DNA of 46,344 nt from NCBI GenBank assembly GCA_019359315.1, contig JAHHHO010000045.1, forward strand, positions 1 to 46,344. The letters are read 5' to 3'. A program made the position numbers and the translations under genes. Below the pieces are notes generated by a model. It was not told where the DNA came from. It was given only the letters and a program-made list of their open reading frames with translations, and searched no databases. The stretch is from Myxacorys californica WJT36-NPBG1. GTDB taxonomy: Bacteria > Cyanobacteriota > Cyanobacteriia > Leptolyngbyales > Leptolyngbyaceae. Positions 1 to 6,624 of the stretch are shown here, piece by piece (within the stretch, counting starts at the first letter, position 1; each line of letters opens with the position of its first letter).

Positions 1-163
1 GAGAACCGCGAGCCGTCCAGCTTGCAGTAGCGGTGGTAGTTTCTCCATCCTCTTACTAGAGGAGCCAGTCGAGTTGCTTTAACGATTGCCCCATCGCTAG
101 AACAGTTGACGATACGTTTAATTTTTCGGCGTTGCATAATGGAGAGATGAATAAGGTGATTCT
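1..163. other. Left edge, no recognisable gene
   Basis: I see no supportable gene here. A short perfect-stem motif (CTCC...GGAG near 43-63) and the lead-in to the IS1 fragment are the only structure. The open frames on the opposite strand across 56-394 run through IS1 and CRISPR sequence and are shadows. Confidence 0.4.
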
Positions 164-337
164 CTGCAGTGCCCGGAATGCCAGTCTACTCACATTCGGA
201 AGAATGGAAAACGCAAAGACAAGCAAAATCATATCTGCGTGGACTGTGGGCGACAGTTCATCGATAGCTATGACCCCCCTCAAGGCTACTCGGAGGACGT
301 CAAACGAGAATGCTTGCTGATGTACACGTACATTTAA
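164..337 (+). pseudogene. IS1-family transposase N-terminal fragment (InsA-like zinc ribbon)
   Basis: The frame starting at CTG 164 reads LQCPECQS, then RKNGKRKDKQNHICVDCGRQ, then GYSEDVKRECL. This is the CPxC...CxxC zinc ribbon at the N-terminus of cyanobacterial IS1-type transposases. The expected ATG start is CTG here, and the frame ends in a stop at 335-337, just after sequence of CAST-end type begins, so only about 55 codons remain. The downstream catalytic DDE part is absent. Homology appears to run through the codons for MY (320-325). The recombination joint with the transposon end therefore lies at or near the TGTACA at 321-326. The piece is a dead remnant that records a rearrangement at the CRISPR array. 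The family call rests on the zinc-ribbon pattern only. Confidence 0.7.
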
Positions 338-351
338 TGTGCGAATGTACA
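321..351 (+). mobile_element. Stray CAST-type right-end fragment ending in TGTACA
   Basis: Bases 328-351 contain ACATTTAATGTGCGAATG followed by TGTACA. They match the terminal site of the larger end at 1155-1179 almost base for base and lie in the same orientation. The fragment stops exactly at 351, and from 352 the sequence is the 3' 21 nt of a CRISPR repeat. On its left it abuts the IS1 fragment. It therefore looks like the terminus of a second, related transposon that truncated the CRISPR array and was later deleted or overwritten. Confidence 0.6.
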
Positions 352-696
352 CAGACATGGGTGGGCTGAAAGGGCAATTCGTCCTGTTCGCCATCCCTCA
401 TCGATTGCGTTGCAATCGCCTTCCCAGACATGGGTGGGCTGAAAGATGCCTTCACGAAGACATTTCTCTTTTAGCTCAGTGTTGCAATCGCCTTCCCAGA
501 CATGGGTGGGCTGAAAGACTCCATAGCGAAAGTCGTTTTTGTCGTTGCTGAGTTGCAATCGCCTTCCCAGACATGGGTGGGCTGAAAGTTTACTGCGCGA
601 TCGCGTTTCAACTATAAAACCTACGTTGCAATCGCCTTCCCAGACATGGGTGGGCTGAAAGATTTCAAGGCTGCGTTCATAATATCTATTCAGGAA
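352..696 (+). CRISPR. Truncated CRISPR array, 37-nt repeats, Cas12k (type V-K) style
   Basis: Four identical 37-nt repeats lie at 409-445, 481-517, 552-588 and 625-661. A fifth, 5'-truncated repeat (last 21 nt) lies at 352-372. Repeats begin GTTGCAATCG and end GGGTGGGCTGAAAG. The spacers are 36, 35, 34 and 36 nt (373-408, 446-480, 518-551, 589-624), with a last spacer from 662 to roughly 696. The GTT...GGGxTGAAAG form resembles the repeats of Cas12k-associated transposons, and a matching transposon end follows at 1010-1179. No cas gene and no obvious tracrRNA remain beside it, because the leader side is replaced by the IS1/CAST-end junction. I found no spacer match inside the window by eye. 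Confidence 0.9.
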
Positions 697-744
697 ATTT
701 CAGATTTATGTACCTGTAGCATCCTAAGCATCACAAGAAATTGC

Positions 745-797
745 GTTGCTCCAGCTACTGTAAATGGGGAGGACTGAAAGGCGCATCTTAATGGCAT
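745..797 (+). ncRNA. Delocalised (homing) crRNA unit targeting tRNA-Ala
   Basis: A degenerate 36-nt repeat at 745-780 keeps the GTTGC start and the GACTGAAAG end but differs in the middle. It is followed at 781-797 by GCGCATCTTAATGGCAT. This matches 16 of 17 bases of the tRNA-Ala(GGC) gene (D-stem through anticodon; minus strand from 45952 leftward), with one mismatch at position 9. The four bases before the protospacer in the intact tRNA are GGTA, which fits the NGTN-type PAM of Cas12k. Type V-K CASTs are known to carry a separate atypical repeat with a short spacer near the right end that directs insertion beside tRNA genes. This unit has that form and position. Its transcription is inferred. 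Confidence 0.8.
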
Positions 798-1009
798 GAT
801 GCAATGAAACTAGCGTTGCCATTGAAGTGCAAAAAAGATAGAGAAAGAGATTAGCCATACTCTTATTTGTTGATCAAGCTTCTACTCAAGCAACGTTTGT
901 TGAGCTGGAATAATGCACAATTAGCACGGAACTGATTTACGGTTCAGCAGACCACCTACACCGACACCAATCTGCAAGTTTTCAAACAACCTAGCAGAAA
1001 TTGTTCGAA

Positions 1010-1179
1010 GCGACATTAATGTGCGAACCGTGAGATTAACGACAAATGCGACATTAATGTGTGAATAGCAAGAATCTATTGATTAACGACATTAATGTGC
1101 GAAACTACAGCCGAAACGCCAAAAATCGTCGAAAACGACATTAATTTGCGAATCGCGACATTTAATGTGCGAATGTACA
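1010..1179 (+). mobile_element. CAST right-end-like terminus with five putative TnsB sites
   Basis: Near-identical copies of (G/A)CGACATTAATGTGCGAA lie at 1010-1027, 1048-1065, 1086-1103, 1135-1152 and 1155-1179. The first three are spaced exactly 38 bp apart. The last two sit nearly head to tail, and the outermost ends in TGTACA (1174-1179). Repeated TnsB sites of this kind with a TGTACA terminus are the known form of type V-K transposon ends, and a doublet at the tip is typical of the array-side (right) end. Directly outside it begins the tRNA-Ala 3' sequence. The first five outside bases, TATGG (1180-1184), would be one copy of a target duplication. The opposite transposon end is not in the window. 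Confidence 0.8.
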
Positions 1180-1233
1180 TATGGAGCTAAGCGGATTCGA
1201 ACCGCTGACCCTCTCAATGCCATTGAGATGCGC
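1180..1233 (-). other. attL: 3' fragment of tRNA-Ala(GGC)
   Basis: These 54 bp are identical to 45899-45952 and represent tRNA-Ala from the D-stem to the 3' end. The 5' 21 nt of the tRNA (acceptor and D-arm start) are missing, so this copy cannot be a functional tRNA. Phage DNA begins at 1234. The following CTCTCAATCATGCC (1234-1247) resembles the sequence flanking the intact tRNA (45980-45993), which suggests that the phage attP includes captured host flank. Confidence 0.9.
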
Positions 1234-1297
1234 CTCTCAATCATGCCTCCTGAAGCCCAATTCTGTAAGCACTCTATTTATGAAGGGGGATTGACCC

Positions 1298-1317
1298 TTG
1301 CATAGAGTTGCATAAAG
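1298..1317 (+). other. Probable integrase arm-type site (left)
   Basis: TTGCATAGAGTTGCATAAAG is a tandem of two TTGCATA units. It closely matches 45760-45779 just inside the other prophage end, so in the circular phage the pair would flank attP on both sides. It overlaps the alternative TTG start (1308) of the integrase and could also let the integrase control its own gene. Confidence 0.55.
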
Positions 1318-1319
1318 AA

Positions 1320-2390
1320 ATGAAGCCTTTAATCGTCAGAAAGAATTCTAATAGTTGCATTATCAGGTGGAACTATGATAATGATTCTTATTCTCTTACA
1401 TGGGGTAAATACTCTGACCCTTCTGATAGAGCTAAGCTTGAATTAGCAGGTAAGTTAATCTACCAGGATTGCTTAACTAACAACTTTGATACTTCTCTCA
1501 ATAAATATAAATGCTGGCTATTAGGGATTGTTCCAGACGTTAATAGTTACTCTAAAGTTAAGTGCCCCTCACTAATCACACTTTTAGAAGAACGTCTAGA
1601 GAATCTATACAGTAGTGCTGATCAATCAGTTCTGAATTTATTAAAGCAGTATAAAATCTCTGTTGATAATCCCTGTAAAGCTAAAGACTTTCTAAAGTGG
1701 ATTCAGAATAGAGGAGTAGCTACATCCACTCAGAAACGCTATCTAGCCGTTCTACAAGTAGTTAGAAAAGATTTATTCGGTCATCTGAAGGTTAAATTAG
1801 AAGGTAAACCTAGACCTAGACCCCTTACTATTGAACAAGTACATAGATTTATAGCTGAATTAGAACGATCTCCTAACTACTGCCATTATGTAGACTTCTT
1901 TCTGTTTTTATTTAATTCTGGACTCAGGATTAATGAAGCTATAGGTCTTAGATGGCAAGACGTTGATTTAGATAATAGAGAGATTCAAGTTTATCAATCT
2001 CTAATAAGAAATAGAGGTAAAATCTCAACTCGAATTAGAAAAACCACTAAAACTTCAAAGCATAGAGTAGTTCCCATCAATAATAAAGTATGTGACATTC
2101 TTACTAATAGAAAGTCTAAGGATTCAAAAGGCTCAGACCTAATATTCTTATCTCATAAAGGTAAACCAATTGATGACCATACTCTAAGTCAAAGATGCTG
2201 GAGAATAACTTTAGAGAAGTCAGATATTCCACATCGACCTATGAGAGTAACTAGAAGTACTTTTGTTAGTCATTGTGCTGCTTCTGGAATGGAGCCTGCT
2301 AATATTGCTCAGATTACAGGTCACGATGTAAAGATTCTATATGAGAATTATTTAGGGGCAATCAATAAACCCATTCTACCTGAACTATAA
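1320..2390 (+). CDS. int: Tyrosine-type site-specific integrase
   Basis: Phage integrase of the tyrosine recombinase family that would integrate and excise the prophage at tRNA-Ala. The C-terminal catalytic domain shows NSGLRINEAIGLRWQDVD with the first catalytic Arg, a Lys region TKTSKHRVVPI, then RVTRSTFVSHC (box II), QITGHD and the nucleophile region LYENYLG. About 356 aa, a usual length for the family. Box II reads R-x-x-R where most relatives have H-x-x-R, so the His is substituted. I chose ATG 1320 because the alternative TTG at 1308 lies inside a TTGCATA arm-type repeat; neither start has a strong ribosome binding site. The gene lies beside attL and reads inward, the normal arrangement. 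Confidence 0.95.
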   Translation: MKPLIVRKNSNSCIIRWNYDNDSYSLTWGKYSDPSDRAKLELAGKLIYQDCLTNNFDTSLNKYKCWLLGIVPDVNSYSKVKCPSLITLLEERLENLYSSADQSVLNLLKQYKISVDNPCKAKDFLKWIQNRGVATSTQKRYLAVLQVVRKDLFGHLKVKLEGKPRPRPLTIEQVHRFIAELERSPNYCHYVDFFLFLFNSGLRINEAIGLRWQDVDLDNREIQVYQSLIRNRGKISTRIRKTTKTSKHRVVPINNKVCDILTNRKSKDSKGSDLIFLSHKGKPIDDHTLSQRCWRITLEKSDIPHRPMRVTRSTFVSHCAASGMEPANIAQITGHDVKILYENYLGAINKPILPEL

Positions 2391-2417
2391 TTAGGCGTAC
2401 AAAAGGAGATAAATAGT

Positions 2418-2663
2418 ATGAAAGTCGAAATCAATTTAGATTGTGACATGAATCTATGTTTAACTTACCTACTTTTTGCAGTAGCGGCTGTAGAGATTGA
2501 GCCTCCTAAGGAAGACAATACGCTTATCTGCTACGAAAGGGATGTTGAAGGTAAGCCTCAAATTATGAAAATCGAAATAACTCCCTCAGAAATTGATGAA
2601 TTAGATGAGCAGAGAATTAAATGGTATTTACAACGTAAGGATAGTTTAAAGAAGTCCCACTAA
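2418..2663 (+). CDS. Small phage protein, family A (unknown)
   Basis: 81 aa with a good ribosome binding site (AAAGGAGA, 2402-2409) before ATG 2418. It begins MKVEINLDCD, then has a hydrophobic stretch (about residues 14-28), and ends in a charged helix (ITPSEIDELDEQRIKWYLQR). It resembles the next gene in layout: a short MK(V/I)(E/Q)I start, a hydrophobic LLFAVAAVEI-like strand, and a helical end with a WYLQR/WFENW pattern. The two are probably paralogues. It sits 27 bp after the integrase in the same direction, so it may be co-transcribed. Function unknown. Confidence 0.75.
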   Translation: MKVEINLDCDMNLCLTYLLFAVAAVEIEPPKEDNTLICYERDVEGKPQIMKIEITPSEIDELDEQRIKWYLQRKDSLKKSH

Positions 2664-2729
2664 TAAAATGATTGAATCTGTGGGTGTTGATTACGTTAAA
2701 CTTAGAGTTATTCGCCTCCTTAATTAACC

Positions 2730-2990
2730 ATGAAGATTCAAATAGATATCGACTCTGATAATACTCCTGTAGCTTGTGTACTCTTTGAGGTTAGTCTAAG
2801 AGGTATTTTGGGTGTAGATGAACTTGAAAATGATTTAAGTTTTAATTTGGAGGGTAAAGAAATACATATTTCTGAGAAATTAACAGTTGAAGAACGCCGT
2901 TATTTCAGGAAATGGTTTGAGAATTGGATTTACAGATATATTGCGAAGGAGATGCCCCTAATTGATCTTAAGAATCGCCCACATTCTTAA
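2730..2990 (+). CDS. Small phage protein, family A paralogue (unknown)
   Basis: 86 aa beginning MKIQIDIDSDNTPVACVLFE, which parallels the start of the preceding small protein. It ends in a basic/aromatic helix (ERRYFRKWFENWIYRYIAKE). No conserved enzyme motif is visible, and it has no clear ribosome binding site. It could be a regulator or integrase accessory by position, but nothing in the sequence proves this. An intrinsic terminator follows at 3012-3039. Confidence 0.7.
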   Translation: MKIQIDIDSDNTPVACVLFEVSLRGILGVDELENDLSFNLEGKEIHISEKLTVEERRYFRKWFENWIYRYIAKEMPLIDLKNRPHS

Positions 2991-3011
2991 GCACCATTAA
3001 ATCTAAACTTT

Positions 3012-3039
3012 GAGAGTAAATAAACCTACTCTCTTTTTT
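3012..3039 (+). terminator. Intrinsic terminator after the integrase group
   Basis: A 7-bp stem (GAGAGTA 3012-3018 with TACTCTC 3027-3033) is followed by a T run (3034-3039). It closes the rightward integrase-proximal group. Confidence 0.75.
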
Positions 3040-3327
3040 ATGTATAACTTCCTGAACTTCTGTATCAGCTTCATCCAGTCAATTATTAATACTCTAAAAG
3101 TTAATCCATTAATCACCTTATCTATCATCTTCCTATTCGTCGATAAGACCCTATTCATAGCCTTCCTAACTGGAGCTATAGGATTTACATTAGGTGTAGT
3201 TAGTGGACGTTCTGACGGTATTCTAAGTACATATCAGACTGATGAAGAAACAGTACAGCAAATACTTTCAGAAGTTAATTCGCGTCGTTCAGAATTCTAT
3301 TTAGATGAGGATGAGACTGATATATAA
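3040..3327 (+). CDS. Small membrane protein (unknown)
   Basis: 95 aa from ATG 3040, with two probable membrane segments: NPLITLSIIFLFVDKTLFI and AFLTGAIGFTLGVVSG. An acidic cytoplasmic-type tail follows (DEETVQQILSEV...DEDETDI). A longer start at TTG 3010 is open, but it would lie inside the terminator stem. I prefer ATG 3040, although it lacks a ribosome binding site. No homologue recognised. Its function could involve the envelope, for example superinfection exclusion, but that is only a guess from topology. Confidence 0.6.
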   Translation: MYNFLNFCISFIQSIINTLKVNPLITLSIIFLFVDKTLFIAFLTGAIGFTLGVVSGRSDGILSTYQTDEETVQQILSEVNSRRSEFYLDEDETDI

Positions 3328-3334
3328 AAATAGA

Positions 3335-3373
3335 GAGAGAGTTAAGCCTCTACCAAAAGTACTTAACTCTCTC
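3335..3373 (-). terminator. Convergent-gene terminator
   Basis: A perfect 12-bp stem (3335-3346 with 3362-3373) lies between the rightward membrane-protein gene and the leftward gene ending at 3407. The T-rich side (complement of ATATAAAAATA, 3321-3331) faces the leftward gene, so it mainly ends that transcript. Confidence 0.75.
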
Positions 3374-3406
3374 CAGTTATCCCTTAGATTATGCATCAGT
3401 GAGGCT

Positions 3407-3811
3407 TCAATCATCCCACTGAGTTCTGTCAACTTGATACCAAATTACTACATCAGATATATTACACGCACCTTGACTGCACCTGAAAAATACTGTAACG
3501 GGATTGCCATGCTGATTAAAAGCAGGCAGGAAGTTAAATGACTCCCAGTAAACAGTTCTTATATTGGCTGGAAAAGAACCATCAAACATAATGGCTTCAT
3601 CAGTTATGTCATCGAGATAAACTCTAAAGGAAGTTGCCTCTGAAGTCGTAATCTTAAAGGCTAGGACTGGTTTTCTTGATCCCCCCGTCACGACAATATC
3701 ATCAGGAACTCCAAATTCTAACTCTTGATTACTATTTGAGCCTGTACCAGTAAGCGGAAAAGATGCATCAGAAAGGACTTGGTAGTCAGCAAGAGAAGTA
3801 CTATTAGCCAT
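3407..3811 (-). CDS. Unknown 134-aa beta-rich protein
   Basis: Starts at ATG 3811 with a GGAG site about 9 nt upstream on the minus strand. The protein begins MANSTSLADYQVLSDASF and looks beta-strand rich, with many aromatic and Asn/Ser residues (DDIVVTGGSRKPVLAFKI, RTVYWESFNFLPAF). It has no signal peptide or membrane helix. The fold type resembles small virion decoration or receptor-binding domains, but no family is recognised. It lies apart from the late operon, alone on the minus strand among rightward genes, with its own terminator, which suggests an independently expressed (moron-like) gene. Confidence 0.65.
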   Translation of the reverse strand: MANSTSLADYQVLSDASFPLTGTGSNSNQELEFGVPDDIVVTGGSRKPVLAFKITTSEATSFRVYLDDITDEAIMFDGSFPANIRTVYWESFNFLPAFNQHGNPVTVFFRCSQGACNISDVVIWYQVDRTQWDD

Positions 3812-4168
3812 AGAATCTGCTCCAATCTGTTAACTGCTTCTAGGCTAGATTCTTAATGAATTAAGTACATTACCCACATGGGTACTATTCAATAGGTTGA
3901 GCTATAAGGAATGAATTTAACTTCCAGACACCCCTATATATTGAAGTAAAGGAATCTACTAAATCTACATGTAGTTAGTGTAGTTATCTTGTAATATTTT
4001 TAATTTTTGAAATGTAGATGTAATTAAACCTCAATTAGAGAGTTACTAATTGAGGTTCTTTTATTGGCAGTTATAACGCCCACTTTCTAAATATCAATCC
4101 TGATAAATTCATGAATATGGGAGTAAAAACATATCCTTAATCAATATTTATAAAACTGAATAATTCGG
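3812..4168. other. Intergenic region with a terminator
   Basis: 357 bp without a convincing gene. It must hold the promoters of the two diverging genes. An intrinsic terminator for rightward transcription lies at 4029-4062 (stem CCTCAATTA/TAATTGAGG, 9 bp, then TTCTTTT). No annotated rightward gene feeds it, so an unrecognised small RNA or read-through transcript may end there. The repeated TAGTTAGTGTAGTTA near 3972 is minor. Confidence 0.5.
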
Positions 4169-5311
4169 ATGAATACTACTTTAAATTTAAAAGATTCTAT
4201 TCTCGCTAAAAATCCTAATGCTGATATAACCATTATTTCTAAACTTACAGATTTAATTGAAAAGCATAATATCAGTTGGGTTCCTAGTTCAAGTAAAACT
4301 GGAAGCTACTTTATTATGAGTGAGCTTAGTATAGCTAAAGGACTTACTAAGGATGATTATCAAAAGCATTGGGCTTGTGAAAAGAAAGAATCGACGACAT
4401 CCGAAGAAGGGATGTCGTCAGAATGCAGCCCTAGCAACACTTCTGACAACCGCTATCAAAGAGCGGTCGTCAACCCTAACCTTAAGCCAAAACCTGTAAG
4501 ACCTTCTGAATCCACGAGTTCTGAAAAAGGGAACCCGTCACTACCTGGTAAAAGCTTCAAGTTAGAAGGTGCAAAACTTAAGACTTTTAAGAGACTCTAC
4601 CTTGAATGTACAGGTAAAGACTTAGGAAGAATTAATTCTATTTGGGTTGGCGACTTTGAACATGCCTACAGCTACTTAGTTCAAGGATCTACAGAAGCGG
4701 CTCAAGGTTTTCAATCCTTAGGTTCTGATGCGATCACTCAAGCAGCCCTAGAGCCTATTGAAGATGTGACTCGTAGAGAGCTTAATGGGATTGGCCTTTC
4801 TGAGGAACAGATTCAGGATCAACTTCTATTACTCTGCAATCACGGTTACTACAAACTGGAACCAGAACAGAGTGTAAAAGACTTTCCTCAAAGTAAATGT
4901 GTAGTTAGAAGGTTTGACCTAGTTCACAAACGTCCTGACAAACACAAACGTAAAGTAGTTACAATCTACGAACTGAAGAGAAACGTAATTGATCTCTGTG
5001 ACGTTATCACTACGATTGAAGCTAAGCGCTATGTAGAGCTAGGCAAGTTAGCTTACAACACTGAGCATGTGAAGCTAATTATGGTCGCTCCCTTTGGTGG
5101 TACTCAAGAAGCCTGTATGAAAGCGGCTGAGTATGGTATTGAAATTATGACCCTTCAAGTTTTAAGTAATGAACTAATGAAGTCAGCTTTAAGGAAGCAT
5201 CCATTAGATCCTTACTTTGTAACTGAAACATTAGCTAAGAAGTTTGAAAAGATTCTATCTAACCCTGCTTTACCTGCTGCTAAGCCTGCACCTATTCTAA
5301 AGTCTGCTTAA
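4169..5311 (+). CDS. Probable PD-(D/E)XK nuclease-fold phage protein
   Basis: 380 aa. An N-terminal helical domain (about 1-75) is followed by a Ser/Thr/Pro-rich linker (about 75-130). The C-terminal domain carries RRFDLVHKR and, after a short basic stretch, TIYELKRNV. The D...(E)xK spacing is that of PD-(D/E)XK endonuclease-like folds, which fits a role in DNA processing, recombination or defence. The assignment rests on these residues only. The linker is encoded by three consecutive inverted repeats (4393-4419, 4445-4471, about 4512-4540). The gene is followed by a terminator at 5335-5363. No strong ribosome binding site precedes ATG 4169. Confidence 0.75.
   Translation: MNTTLNLKDSILAKNPNADITIISKLTDLIEKHNISWVPSSSKTGSYFIMSELSIAKGLTKDDYQKHWACEKKESTTSEEGMSSECSPSNTSDNRYQRAVVNPNLKPKPVRPSESTSSEKGNPSLPGKSFKLEGAKLKTFKRLYLECTGKDLGRINSIWVGDFEHAYSYLVQGSTEAAQGFQSLGSDAITQAALEPIEDVTRRELNGIGLSEEQIQDQLLLLCNHGYYKLEPEQSVKDFPQSKCVVRRFDLVHKRPDKHKRKVVTIYELKRNVIDLCDVITTIEAKRYVELGKLAYNTEHVKLIMVAPFGGTQEACMKAAEYGIEIMTLQVLSNELMKSALRKHPLDPYFVTETLAKKFEKILSNPALPAAKPAPILKSA
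4393..4540 (+). repeat. Three hairpins inside the linker coding sequence
   Basis: A perfect 10-bp stem (GACGACATCC 4393-4402 with GGATGTCGTC 4410-4419) is followed by a 9/10 stem (4445-4454 with 4462-4471) and a weaker one (about 4512-4520 with 4532-4540). All end in (C/G)GTC. They lie in the low-complexity linker of the nuclease-fold gene. Confidence 0.6.
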
Positions 5312-5334
5312 AATAAAACCTAAATTAAATTCTG

Positions 5335-5363
5335 AACCCTTCTATTAATTAGAGGGGTTTTTA
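5335..5363 (+). terminator. Intrinsic terminator
   Basis: Stem AACCCTTCT/AGAGGGGTT (9 pairs, one G-T) with a 7-nt loop, followed by a T-rich tail. It separates the nuclease-like gene from the actin operon. Confidence 0.8.
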
Positions 5364-5388
5364 TTGTATTTACCCTTATATCTATTTG

Positions 5389-5515
5389 TATCTAATCATA
5401 TTCAATTAGATATATTCTGATTCTTTTTAACCTTCACCTATTGCTTTTATGGATTCATTTATATACTATTAGATAAGAAAGGAGAAAAAAGTATTCATTT
5501 GTATTAAATTAGATA
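5389..5515. promoter_or_regulatory. Repeated ATTAGATA motifs upstream of the actin operon
   Basis: Four copies of ATTAGATA occur: one inverted at 5389-5396, then 5405-5412, 5468-5475 and 5508-5515. The first two form an inverted repeat. Partition operons usually carry their centromere (parC) or operator as repeats just upstream of the actin gene, so this is a candidate. The region is AT-rich and chance repeats are possible. Confidence 0.4.
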
Positions 5516-5550
5516 TGTCACTAATTGAAGGTAATTTAGAGGAATTAGAA

Positions 5551-6624
5551 ATGAGTTCAAATTTATTTGTTGGTTTTGATATTGGCAACTTACATTCTCG
5601 TGTTTCAGCTAATGAGTTCAAGAATATGAGTGAGAGCTATGTACTTGAATTAGAAGCAGGAACTTACCCTAAAGCATTCAAATGCATTAAAGATAGTAGT
5701 GACTCTAAATTTTGGGAGAATAAAGAATTTCTAGTTGGTAAGCCTGCATTAGATTTTAATCCTAAAAGAGGGGATAGAGTTCTAGATGATAATGACCATA
5801 AAGCTAAATTGGCTCTACCACTTCTTGTAGCTTTAGTGTGGGAGAAGATTGAGACTGAAGACACTTTAATTCAATTAGGTATATCAGTTCCTAATGCTTC
5901 AGCACTAGAAGATAAGGTTATAAGCCACTTAAAAGGAAGGTTTAGATTTGAGTTTAATGGGGTCAAGAAAACTTTTCAGATTAAAGTAGTTAAGGTTTAT
6001 TTTGAAGGTCAAGGTGTCATCAAGCAGCAAAAAGGAATTGATAGAAACATTCTAATGCTTGACTTAGGTTCAGACACCTTAATTGTTTCTCAGTTTGAAG
6101 GTTACGCCTGTAAGAATAGTATCCCTTTAGAAAGTGCTGGAGTCCGTTCATTAATCACTAATATCATCGGCTCTCCTGAAATTAACTCTCCTAAATATCT
6201 AGGTAAGACTCCCACTTTTCAGGAAGTTCTAGATATGTTTGAACGTAATACTCCTTATGTAATTGACGGTGTAGAAATTACAGAGCTTGTCAATAAGTTA
6301 GCCCTTACTTGGATCACTGAAGGACTTAAGGAGAGTAAGAGAGTGATGAAGAATGCTTTCCTTGATTCAAGCTCTTTAGTCGCTACAGGAGGAGGATGTG
6401 AGATTCCAGTAGTTAGTGACTTTCTAATTAGTAACGGCTTCAGAGTCGCTTCTAATCCCATCTGGGATAACGCTGATGGAATGGTGCGAGCAGTTGGTCA
6501 GAAGTTTGAAACTAGTATTACTTTAGGGAATTTCAATAAAGCCAGAACTAAAAAAGCTTCTAAAAAGATTAGTAATGTAGTTGATATCAAATCTAAAGCA
6601 GTTGAGGTACAGATTAATGGCTAA
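5551..6624 (+). CDS. ParM-like bacterial actin (plasmid/phage segregation ATPase)
   Basis: Actin-fold ATPase of the ParM/Alp class, which polymerises to move or position DNA. From ATG 5551 (MSSNLFVGFDIG) it shows the phosphate-1 loop VGFDIGNLHSR at the N-terminus, phosphate-2 LMLDLGSDTLIVSQFEG in mid protein, and the adenosine motif LVATGGGCEIPVVSD near residue 280. Length about 357 aa fits the family. I prefer ATG 5551 because GAGGA lies 8 nt upstream and the actin motif then starts at residue 7. An in-frame ATG at 5515 would add 12 residues. It overlaps the next gene by 8 bp, so the pair is translationally coupled. In related prophages such pairs segregate or transport phage DNA. Confidence 0.88.
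   Translation: MSSNLFVGFDIGNLHSRVSANEFKNMSESYVLELEAGTYPKAFKCIKDSSDSKFWENKEFLVGKPALDFNPKRGDRVLDDNDHKAKLALPLLVALVWEKIETEDTLIQLGISVPNASALEDKVISHLKGRFRFEFNGVKKTFQIKVVKVYFEGQGVIKQQKGIDRNILMLDLGSDTLIVSQFEGYACKNSIPLESAGVRSLITNIIGSPEINSPKYLGKTPTFQEVLDMFERNTPYVIDGVEITELVNKLALTWITEGLKESKRVMKNAFLDSSSLVATGGGCEIPVVSDFLISNGFRVASNPIWDNADGMVRAVGQKFETSITLGNFNKARTKKASKKISNVVDIKSKAVEVQING

Noticed and set aside
334-558. A reading frame with repeated FQPTHVWEGDCN
   Set aside because: It is a translation of the CRISPR repeats on the opposite strand.
373-624. Spacers targeting the adjacent prophage
   Set aside because: I found no convincing match by eye for the four full spacers in the window. A computed search would be needed to be certain.
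1180-1233. A second tRNA-Ala gene at the left prophage end
   Set aside because: Only the 3' 52 nt are present. The acceptor 5' strand and D-arm start are missing, so it is an attachment-site fragment.
3305-3541. A 78-aa reading frame between the two convergent genes
   Set aside because: It runs through the 12-bp terminator stem and overlaps both neighbours in other frames.
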